From Elmis aenea (lineage: Eukaryota > Arthropoda > Insecta > Coleoptera > Elmidae), in the NCBI GenBank assembly GCA_947652605.1, contig CANTFG010000285.1, forward strand, positions 62,001 to 126,000: a stretch of DNA of 64,000 bases, read 5' to 3'. The first letter of the stretch is position 1, and each line of letters opens with the position of its first letter. Position numbers and translations under genes: made by a program. The notes under the pieces were generated by a model. The model was not told the origin of the DNA and ran no database searches. It saw nothing but the letters and a program-made list of their open reading frames with translations. Positions 41,912 through 51,261 of this stretch are shown here, piece by piece.

Positions 41912-42958
41912 ACACAACTGTCACACGATTATCGTTCATCTAAAACTATATTTATTTGGTTGATCGTTCATCGTTAAATCAACGTCGATCGCGTTGTTAC
42001 TAGTATTAATTGTGCGTAGTATTTTATTTACATTTTGTTGTGTAGCAGTTTTTCATTAGAAAAAGTCTGATGTCCTATCAGCTCTAACAATAATTGTGTT
42101 AATTATACTGTTTTCTTTTTTTATATCGGCGTATGATTTGAGTAAAGCATATAATTTTTTAAAGTGCAATTTTCTATTCGCAATAGTACTCATATCAGAT
42201 GAATCTAGATATGAAAACAATAAAACCCAATCAAAAACCAGTAATGGGCTTTATAATACGTACATGGGCTTCATAGATATAGATTTTAAAAAAATTGATT
42301 GTTTTTTACGTGGTAATTTTTAGGATGACCTTAAACACACTGATGTTTATTTTAATTGTTTTTTCAAAATAATCATTCTAGTTATGTATGGTTATACTAT
42401 TCGTATTTCATTCATAAAAATTATTTCAATAGGAAAATAAGATAGTTTTGAGTTCTTAATTAATTACTAATTAATTGCTAATTAAATATTAAAAAAGTTT
42501 ATTTTCATACTGCTTTTATTAAAAACTTTGTAAAGAAAACCAATTTGTCTGTTTATGTATAATTATTTTTTAATTATTGAAAACTTGTCTTGCTAAATTA
42601 TACAAAGTGATTCAGTTTGACTTTGTTATTTTAAATGGAAACCTTATATTTGTGTAAATCGTGGAAAATTCTCTATTGAATGACGTTTAAATATTTGTTC
42701 TACGATGAAATGTTTTGGACTGGCGAAGTAAATTTTTTTAAAAGTTACATGGTCTACTTTTTTTCATTGATTTTAATAGAGAATCAAACTCGGTGTGTAA
42801 ACCTCAAAATGCATTACACCCGTCAATTCTACCCAATATGAACATAAGCAAACCATAAAAACCGGCAAAATGAATCGTTTTTTATTGGAATATTTGATGG
42901 TTCATGTTTACTCATTTTATTTTTTACTCAAAAAATTTAGGTTTTACGAGAAAAACTA
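41912..42958. other. Unique AT-rich DNA at the satellite border, no gene seen
   Basis: Unique sequence starts abruptly with cacacaactgtcacac. A small patch of higher CpG content follows, with the word tcgttcatc twice (near 41,934 and 41,966) and cgtcgatcgcg near 41,983. The rest is AT-rich with stops in all frames. The open frame at 42,096-42,323 (75 codons) has no recognisable domain and is unlikely to be coding. No RNA gene is recognisable. Confidence 0.5.
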
Positions 42959-43336
42959 AGGAATGAAACAGAATTGAATAAACTAAGCTTTAAAAAACAA
43001 ATTTTTAAATTGCCAAATCTCAATTCAGCAAAAAGTTCTGATGAAAAAACCAACAGGGGTCGCACTTACTTTTCAGCCCTCTGTGAAGGTGGGAGATGAT
43101 TGAAAATATTACTATGGGAAACCTTTCAATAAGTGTGAAACTTCTACCAAATATTCTTCTACATTTATCCAAATTTGAGAAATAAAATGAAAACAATTTA
43201 CCGCTACCCTTTAGGGGGGCGTAACTCCGAAAGGAGACGTATAAAGAAAAAAATTTACATAAAAGAACCCCCTTAATTTTCGATAGGGAATCACCATCCA
43301 AATTTTTTCGCATTATTTACGAAACACCCTGTATAC
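42959..43336. mobile_element. Fragment of a transposable element ending in acaccctgtata
   Basis: This segment is less AT-rich than its surroundings and ends at 43,318-43,336 with ttacgaaacaccctgtata. The reverse complement of that end, tatacagggtgtttcgt, is found intact in the fold-back mariner-like element near 54,686. The fragment includes runs such as ctttaggggggcgtaactcc. A reverse-strand open frame over 43,020-43,313 (97 codons) looks like chance. The left boundary is uncertain, and no transposase is visible. Confidence 0.4.
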
Positions 43337-43864
43337 ATCTAGGATTTTTTTAATTAAAAATTGGTTTCTAATTATTTTTCAAAAAATTGTTGTATTTGAC
43401 TTAACAAAACAGGATCGCTGTAGTAATTGACATTTTACAACTTATCTAAATGTATTGCGTTAATTTTCGACGAAAAATCATTATTTTGTGAGCAATAAAT
43501 TAAAACACCTTAAGTGCACACTAACAAAATCAAATTGATATAAGGTCAATTTATATGAAGAAATAAGCTACCTAAAAACTAAGAGCGCTATGGTTTTTGT
43601 TAATTGTATTTATATTTAAGGCTTATTTAATACCTATAGCACAAAACTTAAGGATAAAATATTTTGAAGGACTTTATTTGGACACCATCATGTATTTTTG
43701 TACATAGGTATATTCTAATAAATAATTAGATAGAATCTATACTTTCTGCTCTGGTTTGCGACTAATAATTATAAAAATTTGTTATTTTGTTTAATTTCCG
43801 GAATTTATAGAACCACACATGTATTCGGTTTTGAATCGTTGTATTCACGAGCGACTATTAAAAA

Positions 43865-44265
43865 ATGATTATAATTACAATGGTATTGACAATCATTTCT
43901 GCACAAGAACTTTTGGCGACTGTAAGTACTGATTTGCGAATTTTAATTTTGTACCTTTTAGTTGATTTTAAAACTTTGCTTAATATTACGAATTTACTGG
44001 TTGGGTTAAGTAATCAAAATATTCTGAAAGCGAAAACAGTAGTTTTCAAAAACAATCCATTCTTATTTTTCAGCAAACTGCATATAAAGGTGTACATGAG
44101 TTTGCAAAATTTTACTCAATCGACGAAACACTAATGAAAGTAACCGGCTCAAAATTTTTTAAATTCAATCGTACTGATGCCGCATTCAACATTAGTTTCA
44201 GTACAACTTTTGACGTGATTAAAGATGATGATCTTTACGTAAGTAAAATTTTGCTGTATAAAAAA
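43865..44265 (+). pseudogene. Possible decayed C-terminal exon of a gustatory receptor
   Basis: Two short frames lie head to tail here: 43,865-44,134 and 44,134-44,340, in different frames and overlapping at TAATGA. The second begins with residues resembling the segment before the last helix of insect gustatory receptors (Val-Thr-Gly-Ser-x-Phe-Phe-Lys-Phe-Asn-Arg-Thr, then Ser-Thr-Thr-Phe). In intact receptors a motif of the form G-F-F-x-hydrophobic-(N/D)-R is followed by the TYhhhhhQF signature. Here the Tyr is Phe and the QF end is missing. The end of the first frame (Ser-Leu-Gln followed shortly by Lys-His) could be the loop preceding this motif, one frameshift away. This is inference from pattern; the alternative is chance similarity. 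No matching N-terminal exon is seen upstream. Confidence 0.3.
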
Positions 44266-44340
44266 AGCTTTAATTTTGTTTATAGATACATGTTATTGGT
44301 TATCAAAAGAGAAGCAATGAGTACAGGAAAGGCCCAATAG

Positions 44341-45550
44341 AATTTAACGTGCCTTTTTGTAAAATGATTACCAAGGATTTGTTTGATACGAGTAAAATAA
44401 AATATTCAGTCAATCTGATTTTGTCACATGCCCCATGCTGAAAGTAAATTAACCTTTTTTTGTTTAATAACTATAAGTACATAACAGGATGTCTATATTT
44501 TGATGAAAATATGTAAAATAATCTGTTCTTATTGGTGATGGAAAATTTATTTCACAATAGTTTTAGAAAAATTCGAAATATTTCTTGTTACCTACTTCTA
44601 AGAGATTTTTGATTGTTTTAAAAAATTGACAGTTATTATAAACTAAGCAATCGAACCGAACCGGTACTGAAACAAAAGTGGGAACGAACCAGCGTATTTT
44701 TCATGAACCGTAAAGCGGTACCGAACGTTTTAGTTAAAATAAAAATAAAAAACAAAGAAACCGCATAATCGAATCCAATTTATTTTACGTACAAAAAATT
44801 TAATATTCACTGAAAAATATTTAGATTTTAAGGGTCCACATTATATCTACCACGTCAATCCAAATATGCAAAATTTTACAGCAAATATACCTTCAGGAAA
44901 ATGGTTAATAAAAGAAACATTCATGCGAAATAATGTAAAAGGAGCAGTTTTGGAATGGTACATTAACATAATATACAATGATCCTAAATAATTTTGTTTG
45001 GCAAACGGAATTGTTATATAACACGCCAAAACATGTTTTATTATTGCACAATAAACGTATAGCAACAAAACACTTACTTTTAATTCAGTTCTTCGCTCTA
45101 GCGCTATCCTATAGCCAGAGTCGGTCTTAGGGTTTGCGGGGCAGTATGCGAAAATAAATGCGGGGCCGGATATTTTGATAAAGGGCCGAGTTAAAGTAAA
45201 ATGTTACTAAAAAACTGAGAAAACAGGCTGGTGTCCTAATAAAAAAAGCTCCTCGCCCTCATGTTGTCCATACTAAGAGATTTGTTCAAATACATTCAAG
45301 AGCCAATGGAACACATATTTTAATCGGTACTTTACCAAGTTCATAAAACAAAAGTGATTTTTGTCAAAAAAAGTTACTAGGAAGCGGTTTTAGGTGAAAT
45401 TTTTTTCATGAATCAATTCAATTAGTTCTTAAGTAAGTACCTCTTATAGACGTTTGAAATATTTTTTTTGTAATCCTCTCTCAAAATTCCGAGGTATATT
45501 ATGAAACCACTATGCGTTTTGGGCTAAATTATTTTTTGCGTTTAGCATGG
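44341..45550. other. Intergenic AT-rich DNA with a possible hAT-type end
   Basis: No convincing gene. A short GC-richer patch at about 45,114-45,190 reads cagagtcggtcttagggtt followed by gcggggc twice. Such words resemble the ends of hAT-type DNA transposons, but I do not find a matching inverted partner or an 8-bp target duplication. The reverse-strand open frame 44,847-45,068 has no family resemblance. Confidence 0.3.
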
Positions 45551-45556
45551 CCACTT

Positions 45557-45720
45557 ATAAATTTAAACAAGCTTTCAGTTGCCGAAGTCTATGACTAGAT
45601 GGATGAAATTCCATCTGATGGATTTTCAGATTTGGAAAGTGCGGACGGAAATTATAATACTAAAACTCATCTACTTATTTTGTCCCACCTACCACTACAT
45701 GCACTGTGGTTTCACTGCGT
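45557..45720 (+). pseudogene. Possible piggyBac-like transposase N-terminal relic
   Basis: Read in the frame beginning AATTTAAAC near 45,558, the sequence gives Lys-Leu-Ser-Val-Ala-Glu-Val-Tyr-Asp, an in-frame TAG, then Met-Asp-Glu-Ile-Pro-Ser-Asp, Phe-Ser-Asp-Leu-Glu-Ser and Asp-Gly-Asn. An N-terminal stretch of acidic residues with a leucine-rich start is typical of piggyBac-family transposases, which open with a low-complexity Asp/Glu/Ser region. Downstream the frame continues about 20 codons without recognisable domain before decaying. There is no DDD catalytic core, no TTAA-flanked terminus that I can identify, and the stop shows it is not functional. Low-complexity acidic sequence is weak evidence, so this is tentative. 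Confidence 0.25.
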
Positions 45721-46201
45721 AACCACGTTATATTGTTTAACCTTAAATAGACCATTTATATAAAATATGATTTTTTTTTAAGTATTTTATATTCTGTGCT
45801 TGAAAGGGCTAAGCTAATTTATATAAATGCATGGGGTACTTATTCAAAAATCCATCAGTTTATCAAAGTAAATTTTTGCTTTAAACAACGCCTTTGCTTC
45901 GTGAAATTTTTTTTGTCTCTCGATTAAATAGGTAACTGCCTCGATTACGACGTTGTCCAGGAATAATTCATCCGCCATCAGAGCTATGAAGCTCTCATAT
46001 CTATCCGTTTATTAAACACCGACTTATTAAACTTGATTTGATGTTTTTTCAGTAAATTGTATGTTATCATAGTTTATTCTTGGCTTATAAACACATTCAA
46101 AATCATAAAATGGTACGCTAATGGATTAAAATGTGCTGATAAAATCATTAATAGGTTTGGTAAATAAAGTCAATGGGAAAGTTATTGTTGTTTAAAAGTT
46201 A

Positions 46202-47287
46202 ATGGTGTTATACAAGTCAACACAAAGTGACACCAGTGACATATTATTTACAAATTTAAAGTTTTTTTCGCCCAAAAGTATTTGGAGCAAAATGTGGTTG
46301 AAGAAATATTTTCGCAAAGCATTTTCTATTTCAAAAGTTTCTACATTGCATCACAGTTGCCTAAGATGTGCGCTACAACCTCTAATATTATTTAGCTACC
46401 CTGCAGGGCTAACCAATGTTATTTTAAAATGCACCCATGATTCAGCGCACAAAAGTGATGTCAAACGTTTCGACCGTTTGTTTATTGTTACAGTGATTAA
46501 TGTAACATTTTTGTTTGTCGGTTTTTTCTATAACGTTTTCGATGCATTGGTTTCGCATCATTCGATTATACAATCCATAACCAACGCGGTGTCAAAGTTT
46601 GAGTTGATGATGGTTGTTTTCACCTTTTACGTCCATTCTCACCATAATTGGAACAACTACATGGGCTTAAGCGTCATCCTTAACAGAAGGCACATTATTG
46701 GAAGTAAGCCGATTTTATCGAAACCGGGCGTTGAACATCTGAGAAGAACTTCAAGCTTCATCGTGTACAGTTCTTTCGCTATTTTGATTTTTTATTCATA
46801 TCACTTGTACAGTACACTGAAGTGTAATTTAAACTGGATTTGCTTTGACCATTTAGTCAATATTTGGGGTTTGTATGTCGATCTCGCGCTAGGATGTCGA
46901 GTGGTGATGGAACCCGTGATGTTTACAACATTGTTTAAACAGTGTCACAAAAATTTGCAACAGAAAATGGAGACCCACAACTTGACCAAGTTTCCATCGA
47001 AATGTGATTCCGATTTGTTTGGAAGTCTTACCATAACGCGAAGGTTCCATCAGTCTCTCAATTATAGTTTTGATGAACTAAGGAAGTTGGCTAATCCCAC
47101 AACAATACTTTGGCTTATAGGAACGGCCCTGACTTTAATTCTAAATGTGTTTATCTTGCTTAAAGGATGGACTGGAGACAAGAGGGAGATAGTAACCGGC
47201 ACTTACACAGGCGCTGGGATTCGTGTTTTCAACCCAATTTTGCTACTAGCGATGATTTCTCTACTGTATCGAGAACTAGAAGATGTG
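46202..47287 (+). CDS. Gustatory receptor (7tm_7 family), large first exon; C-terminal exon not found
   Basis: The open frame encodes 362 residues up to a consensus splice donor at 47,288 (GATGTG|GTAAGT, phase 0), after which the frame runs 18 codons of intron to a stop. The protein has the insect gustatory-receptor layout: a short cytosolic N terminus containing Leu-Gln-Pro-Leu (about 58-61), then hydrophobic segments near residues 93-113, 124-144, 184-204, 213-235, 300-320 and 340-356. The motif Phe-Lys-Gln-Cys-His-Lys-Asn-Leu (245-252) and the Asn-Pro followed by Ile-Leu-Asn-Val (298-316) are shared with the copy at 51,262. Insect gustatory receptors are ligand-gated cation channels with an intracellular N terminus; the ligand cannot be inferred. 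The final exon with TYhhhhhQF is expected downstream, but I cannot find it before 49.8 kb. Met31 (46,292) is an alternative start. The exon is intact, but the gene may be incomplete. Confidence 0.75.
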
Positions 47288-47293
47288 GTAAGT
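47288..47293 (+). promoter_or_regulatory. 5' splice donor of the gustatory receptor exon
   Basis: GTAAGT follows GATGTG directly, a full match to the six intronic positions of the donor consensus. It falls after the sixth hydrophobic segment, where insect gustatory-receptor genes commonly carry a phase-0 intron before the last exon. No matching acceptor leading into a TYhhhhhQF exon was identified. Confidence 0.6.
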
Positions 47294-48627
47294 TTTTTAA
47301 AATTTTGCAAAATTCATCGCAAAATCTGTTCGTATATCCTCTAAAAACTTAAATATATCGTCGACTAAGAGTTATTTTGTTCCATACGCCATTTTGCGGT
47401 AAATTGACTTATTAATATCACGATTATGTTTAAAAATCTCCCTGTCCTTCAACATAACCAAAATTTGAATTCGTTACCTAATAACAAAGTTCTGAGTGTA
47501 AACTTGTTCCATATCAAAAAATCTATTAACAAATTGCGGTTTTATTTGTTCCATGTCCATACATTACATCATCTTTTACGTGTTATTTGTTCCTCATTCA
47601 AAATATAACTATAACTCACCTATAAATATAAATAGAAAGATAGTCAAGGATCAACTTTGAAACAGTATTTGCGTTATTTGATTTGGTTTAAAGAATGGGT
47701 TTGTTTTACCTAAAGCGGAAATTTATTTTTTTTGCTGTAAACGTAAATATCTTGTGTGGCGGACCGTACTGTACATAGGCCGCACTGTTTTGGAAGAGTA
47801 GGTACTCATTACTCTTATATTTATCGTTGTTAATTATGGCTTGTGATCGTCTTTGTAACGTGGTTGGACCCTCAAACGTTGTTTTACGTAGTACACAGGT
47901 TTAGAGCAATTATTACATAGTAAGACAACTAACTCCTTTATTTTTCGATTGGCTGTACATTTCTCGGTGGTTGGTTCTTAACTACCCAAGTGCGACTGTC
48001 TCAAGATTTTAGTTTCCCTGTTGCTAGCATTTTTTTTATTGTAGTCGCATCTTTGTCATTCTTTCCCATAAACACATATTTGTACGAGTAGTTTGTTCTA
48101 CTTACTACTACATAATATAATAATTGATCTGAGGTGGGATGTCACACTTGCTACAACTAAAGCGCCCATTGTAGTTTTAATAACATTTTTTATTGTGCAT
48201 TATGGCACATAGCTCCAGATGGAAGAGCTGGTAACAATATTACCAGTGCCCTAATAACAATATTAAAAACTTTAACATCAAAATACCTGCCTATCAATCA
48301 TATTATTTTCTGGTCAGATTTATGTGATCCTCAAAACAGAAACAGCGTAATAAGTACTGCTCTTTTTAATTTCATTTTTAACTAATGTGATACCCTCCTC
48401 ATAATCAAGCAAAAACAGAGTAATAAAAACAGAAACTTTAAAGTTGATTTTCTCAAAATGTAGAAATGTGATATGGAACATAACAACTCTAGGGTTACGA
48501 TATTTTATAAAAAGTTGAAACTTTATTAAACAATAGTAATAAATTATTGTAAATTTGTAAAATATCTGCGGGTTTTTCTTCGCAACTCGGGTCTACGCCA
48601 TTATTGCCAAAGTAGTCCTGCATATTA
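47294..48627. other. Putative intron or intergenic DNA without an identified exon
   Basis: AT-rich sequence containing one dispersed repeat (47,835-47,920) and no convincing exon. A pyrimidine-rich stretch near 48,010 ends in ttttag and is followed by a hydrophobic frame of about 20 codons, but the frame lacks the Thr-Tyr and Gln-Phe residues expected of a receptor terminus, so I do not call it. The open frame at 47,426-47,608 has no family resemblance. Confidence 0.4.
47835..47920 (+). repeat. Dispersed repeat, copy 1 (partner at 53,226)
   Basis: The sequence starting ggcttgtgatcgtctttgt and containing gttgttttacgtagtac and aggtttagagcaatta matches, with substitutions and small gaps, the segment at 53,226-53,312 (ggctcgtgatcgtcaaatct, gtcgttttgcgtagaact, aggtttagatcagctg). 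Same orientation, clearly diverged. It is probably a fragment of an interspersed repeat family; no class is assignable. Confidence 0.5.
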
Positions 48628-49587
48628 GGGTAAGGTCGGATATATCGTACCGCTTGCTAAATCGTACCACTGCTATTTTTCTTATTAGAAGGTGTAAATG
48701 TTGCAATCTTTTCTATCCAATCCGAGGCCCTTGTACTGTAAACCATAGAGCAGTTTCCATTTTTACCGGCAATATGACTGTTTCCGGGTAACTTTCAATT
48801 TGTGAAAATAGTGTCGTCAATAATAATTTTTTTCGTTCACGCGTAAGATTATTATTCGAAATCGGTAAGTTAAACCGTATGAATACTTTTACATTAGCAT
48901 TTGTCAGTAAATTAGGCGTAAATTGAAACTTGCTTTAATACGTTGAAATTGTAATTAATTCCACATTAATCATAAAATCGCACAAAGTGGCAGTTCGACA
49001 AATCGTACCGCAAATGGTTTGGTATATCGTACCAGGTACGATTTGCCGCATCTCTAGCACTTGTTGCCTCTATTTAAAAAAAAGCATGCCGTCCCAAAGC
49101 TACGACGTCAAAAACAGTAAAAGATGTTGAAGTAGTAGTGAACCCAGATGATTGGTATTGGTATTGTTTCATTTGCGAAGAAAACGTAATTGAAGATATG
49201 TTGCGGAGTCAGAGGTGTAACCGTTGGGCCCATAAAACATGTTCTGGAATGAGAGCTGGTACAAAAAATATATTTGTGTTAATTGTTAATAAGCTGTTGT
49301 ACCTATCTTAAATTTGTACCTATATCTCTATATATATAACCTGTAGGTACGATTTAGCCACCCCTAGGTACGATTTACCGAACGAGTTGGGGAAATCGTA
49401 CCTTTTGCAGCATTGCGCAATTTATTTTTTTCTTTTAAGTTCCTATTGTTATTCGCCTATGGATTTATATCATTTTTATAAGCAAATATGTATACTAACC
49501 AATGATATTTTTTATTTCGCGTAATTTTTAATAGAAGATTCACCATAACCAAAATTCTAAAAAGTGGTACGATATACCCGACCTTCC
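48628..49587 (+). mobile_element. 960-bp pogo-like DNA transposon remnant with TA target duplication
   Basis: The ends are inverted: gggtaaggtcggatatatcg at the left and, read on the other strand, ggaaggtcgggtatatcg at the right, both continuing into tacc. TA dinucleotides lie immediately outside (48,626-48,627 and 49,588-49,589), as expected for the Tc1/mariner/pogo group. The word atcgtacc, or its complement, occurs nine times inside (starts 48,643; 48,661; 49,002; 49,025; 49,035; 49,344; 49,365; 49,395; 49,566), probably repeated terminal binding sites. The only coding content is the C-terminal exon of a pogo-like transposase at 49,083-49,311; the catalytic domain and DNA-binding domain are absent, so the copy cannot move by itself. 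Confidence 0.75.
49083..49311 (+). pseudogene. C-terminal exon of a pogo/Tigger-like transposase with PHD-like finger, frameshifted
   Basis: Reading from the AAAGCATGC segment, the product has a basic start, then Asp-Asp-Trp-Tyr-Trp-Tyr-Cys-Phe-Ile-Cys, then Arg-Cys-Asn-Arg-Trp-Ala-His-Lys-Thr-Cys. This is the Cys-x2-Cys ... Cys-x2-Trp-x-His-x3-Cys spacing of the PHD-like finger at the C terminus of many insect pogo-type transposases. The family ends in Tyr-x-Cys-x-x-Cys and stop. Here that ending (Tyr-Ile-Cys-Val-Asn-Cys-stop) is present in the neighbouring frame, immediately after a run of six A near 49,261, so the homopolymer has lost or gained bases. No start codon or catalytic DDD core is present in the element. 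Confidence 0.65.
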
Positions 49588-49664
49588 TATATAGTGCTTG
49601 TAAGCTGTTTGTGGCGAACCTTGTCAGTTGAACACACATAATATAGGCATAAATTACCTTGCAA

Positions 49665-50119
49665 GCTTATAGCACGCAATATTTTAATATATACAATCAT
49701 ACATATACCTATAGACATTATATCGAACACAGAAAATAATTTTTGGTGTGTTACTTCTCAAAGCAATTTTATGATAAACTATGTATTTTTTATTCTGTTT
49801 TACCATTTCTAGAATGGCTTGTCGTTGTTACTGTGGCGTTGTGAATCCTTTACTATATGCAGCCACTTTGTGTGGGTAAAATATACTTTACACAAAATGC
49901 AAGCGCCATTTGAAAAAGCAATGCTCAGTTATAAAAATTAAAGGTGTTAATCTCATATTCATTTTAAACATATGGTTATTGTTGTTTGGCTTTATACGCG
50001 ATATTTACGGTTTGAAAGGTGTACGTCAGTCGTATGATGCGTTGACTGTGGTACAATCTGCAGCAAATATTTTATTCAACGCAATGGTTATGCTGTTTGT
50101 TACCACAATTTATTTATAA
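49665..50119 (+). repeat. Tandem segmental duplication, left copy (partner at about 51,080)
   Basis: Starting at cttatagcacgcaatatt near 49,663, the sequence aligns with cttatagcacgctatatt near 51,079 and continues through the shared 5' flank into the receptor start codons at 49,814 and 51,262, which are 1,448 bp apart. So the two receptor copies arose by local tandem duplication. The left copy loses recognisable similarity just after 50,119. Confidence 0.65.
49814..50119 (+). pseudogene. Gustatory receptor pseudogene (N-terminal third, in-frame stop)
   Basis: The ATG at 49,814 opens Met-Ala-Cys-Arg-Cys-Tyr-Cys-Gly-Val-Val, matching Met-Ala-Arg-Leu-Cys-Tyr-Cys-Ser-Val-Val of the copy at 51,262. 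Codon 22 is TAA where the paralogue has CAA (Gln), a single-base change. The rest aligns codon for codon with no gap through residue 101: Ile-Lys-Gly-Val-Asn-Leu-Ile, Asp-Ile-Tyr-Gly-Leu-Lys-Gly-Val-Arg, Ala-Asn-Ile-Leu. A second stop at codon 102 ends similarity. Two hydrophobic segments (about 44-62 and 77-100) are present. As frame integrity is otherwise kept, the first stop is probably recent; the 3' two thirds are lost. Stop read-through is possible in chemoreceptors but would give only a fragment. Confidence 0.7.
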
Positions 50120-51078
50120 ATAACATTTTATTATAACAAGAAAAAAACACAACTTTAAAATAAAACATTCAATATGTAAAGGGTGCGCCTGAGTAATGTA
50201 CCTACAACGCCAATGTTCTGATATGTATAAAAAATGCAAACGTATTTTTTTTTTAGTCACATATTTATCTTTGACAAAAATCCGCACGTTTTTGTTCATT
50301 ACTTATAGCTAGATCTACGTCCCGGTTTGGCCGGGACAGTCCCGGTTTAGAGGTTATGTCTCGGTGTACCGGTTGGTTTAGCGTTTGTCCCGGTTTCTGA
50401 AAAAAAAATCCGCGCCGATTATTTTGTGAAATCTGTCCGCGCGGATAACAAAAAGCGCGAGGAGCTAAGAAAAACGTGTTTCAGTCATTTTGTTGTGAAA
50501 CGTCTTTGCGCGGGTGTTATAGGGTTGCCAATTGCACGCTATTGGGGCGGACATAGGTACGCGTTTTCGTTGGAAAATATTAATGGGTGGGTATGCTGTA
50601 CGAATGCCATTGAAGATATTTATAGTAATGTACGCTTTTTGTTTATAAACTTTTGAGCTTTTTGAACAAGCAACAATAAAATAAAGTTAATACACAAACT
50701 TATGTTTATACGTGTTTTTAAAATTTTTGTTGAAAAGCTTTGCTTTTTTAAATTCATATTAATATTATGTTTATAGTTCCTGTACCTAAATAAAAAATTA
50801 TCAGTGAAAGTTTTTACCTTTATTACAAATAATTTTGTAAAAGGTGGGGGCAATCGGATAAAAAAAAAACAGAAAAAACTGTCATAAATCTGTAATTTTG
50901 GATGACGGTAGAGTACGCCACATATCCAACTTTGCATTATAACAAGTTTGAACTTTTAAAATTAAAAAAAAATCGCCTGCGGCGCATTTTGTTCCCCCAA
51001 TTTTTTTGTCCATCTCTTATGATTAAAAAAAAAAAAGGTTCTCGTGTCCCGGTTTGACTTTACGAAAATATGGTAGGC
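50120..51078. other. Spacer between duplicated receptors, probably inserted repeat material
   Basis: The segment has a GC-richer block at about 50,310-50,650 with tcccggttt three times (near 50,321, 50,340 and 50,389) and a fourth copy at about 51,046 just before the duplicated flank begins. Direct copies of this word at both edges suggest inserted transposon or repeat material, but I see no inverted termini or transposase. The frames at 50,426-50,656 (+) and 50,620-50,937 (-) resemble no family. Poly-A/T runs near 50,403, 50,859 and 51,030 are present. Confidence 0.35.
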
Positions 51079-51261
51079 TTCTTATAGCACGCTATATTTC
51101 AATATGTATCTATACAAATTGATTACGCTAATAGAGATTAGATAAAACACTGGACACACATTTGTTTAAGAAAATTATTCTCGGAATGTTTAGTTTGCGA
51201 TGCAATTTTTTGATAAACCATTTGTTTGATATTATGCCTCTTGTGTTTTAACATCTCTACA

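Noticed and set aside
42096..42323. Open frame of 75 codons
   Set aside because: No domain or conserved motif, AT-rich low-complexity product, no supporting context.
43020..43313. Reverse-strand open frame of 97 codons
   Set aside because: Lies within a transposon-like fragment; the product resembles no family.
44847..45068. Reverse-strand open frame of 73 codons
   Set aside because: No recognisable domain; size expected by chance.
45059..45095. Leu-Leu-Leu-Ile-Gln-Phe as a receptor TYhhhhhQF terminus
   Set aside because: The Thr-Tyr pair is absent (Lys-His instead), the frame runs on past the motif, and upstream residues do not fit the family.
47167..47352. Overlapping forward frame inside the receptor exon
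   Set aside because: Shadow frame of the receptor; the receptor frame has the family motifs.
49457..49639. Reverse-strand frame across the right end of the pogo-like element
   Set aside because: Spans an element boundary and has no motif.
50426..50656. 76-codon frame in the GC-richer spacer
   Set aside because: No receptor or transposase motif; open length is explained by higher GC content.
50620..50937. Reverse-strand 105-codon frame
   Set aside because: Lysine- and phenylalanine-rich product from AT-rich DNA, with no domain.
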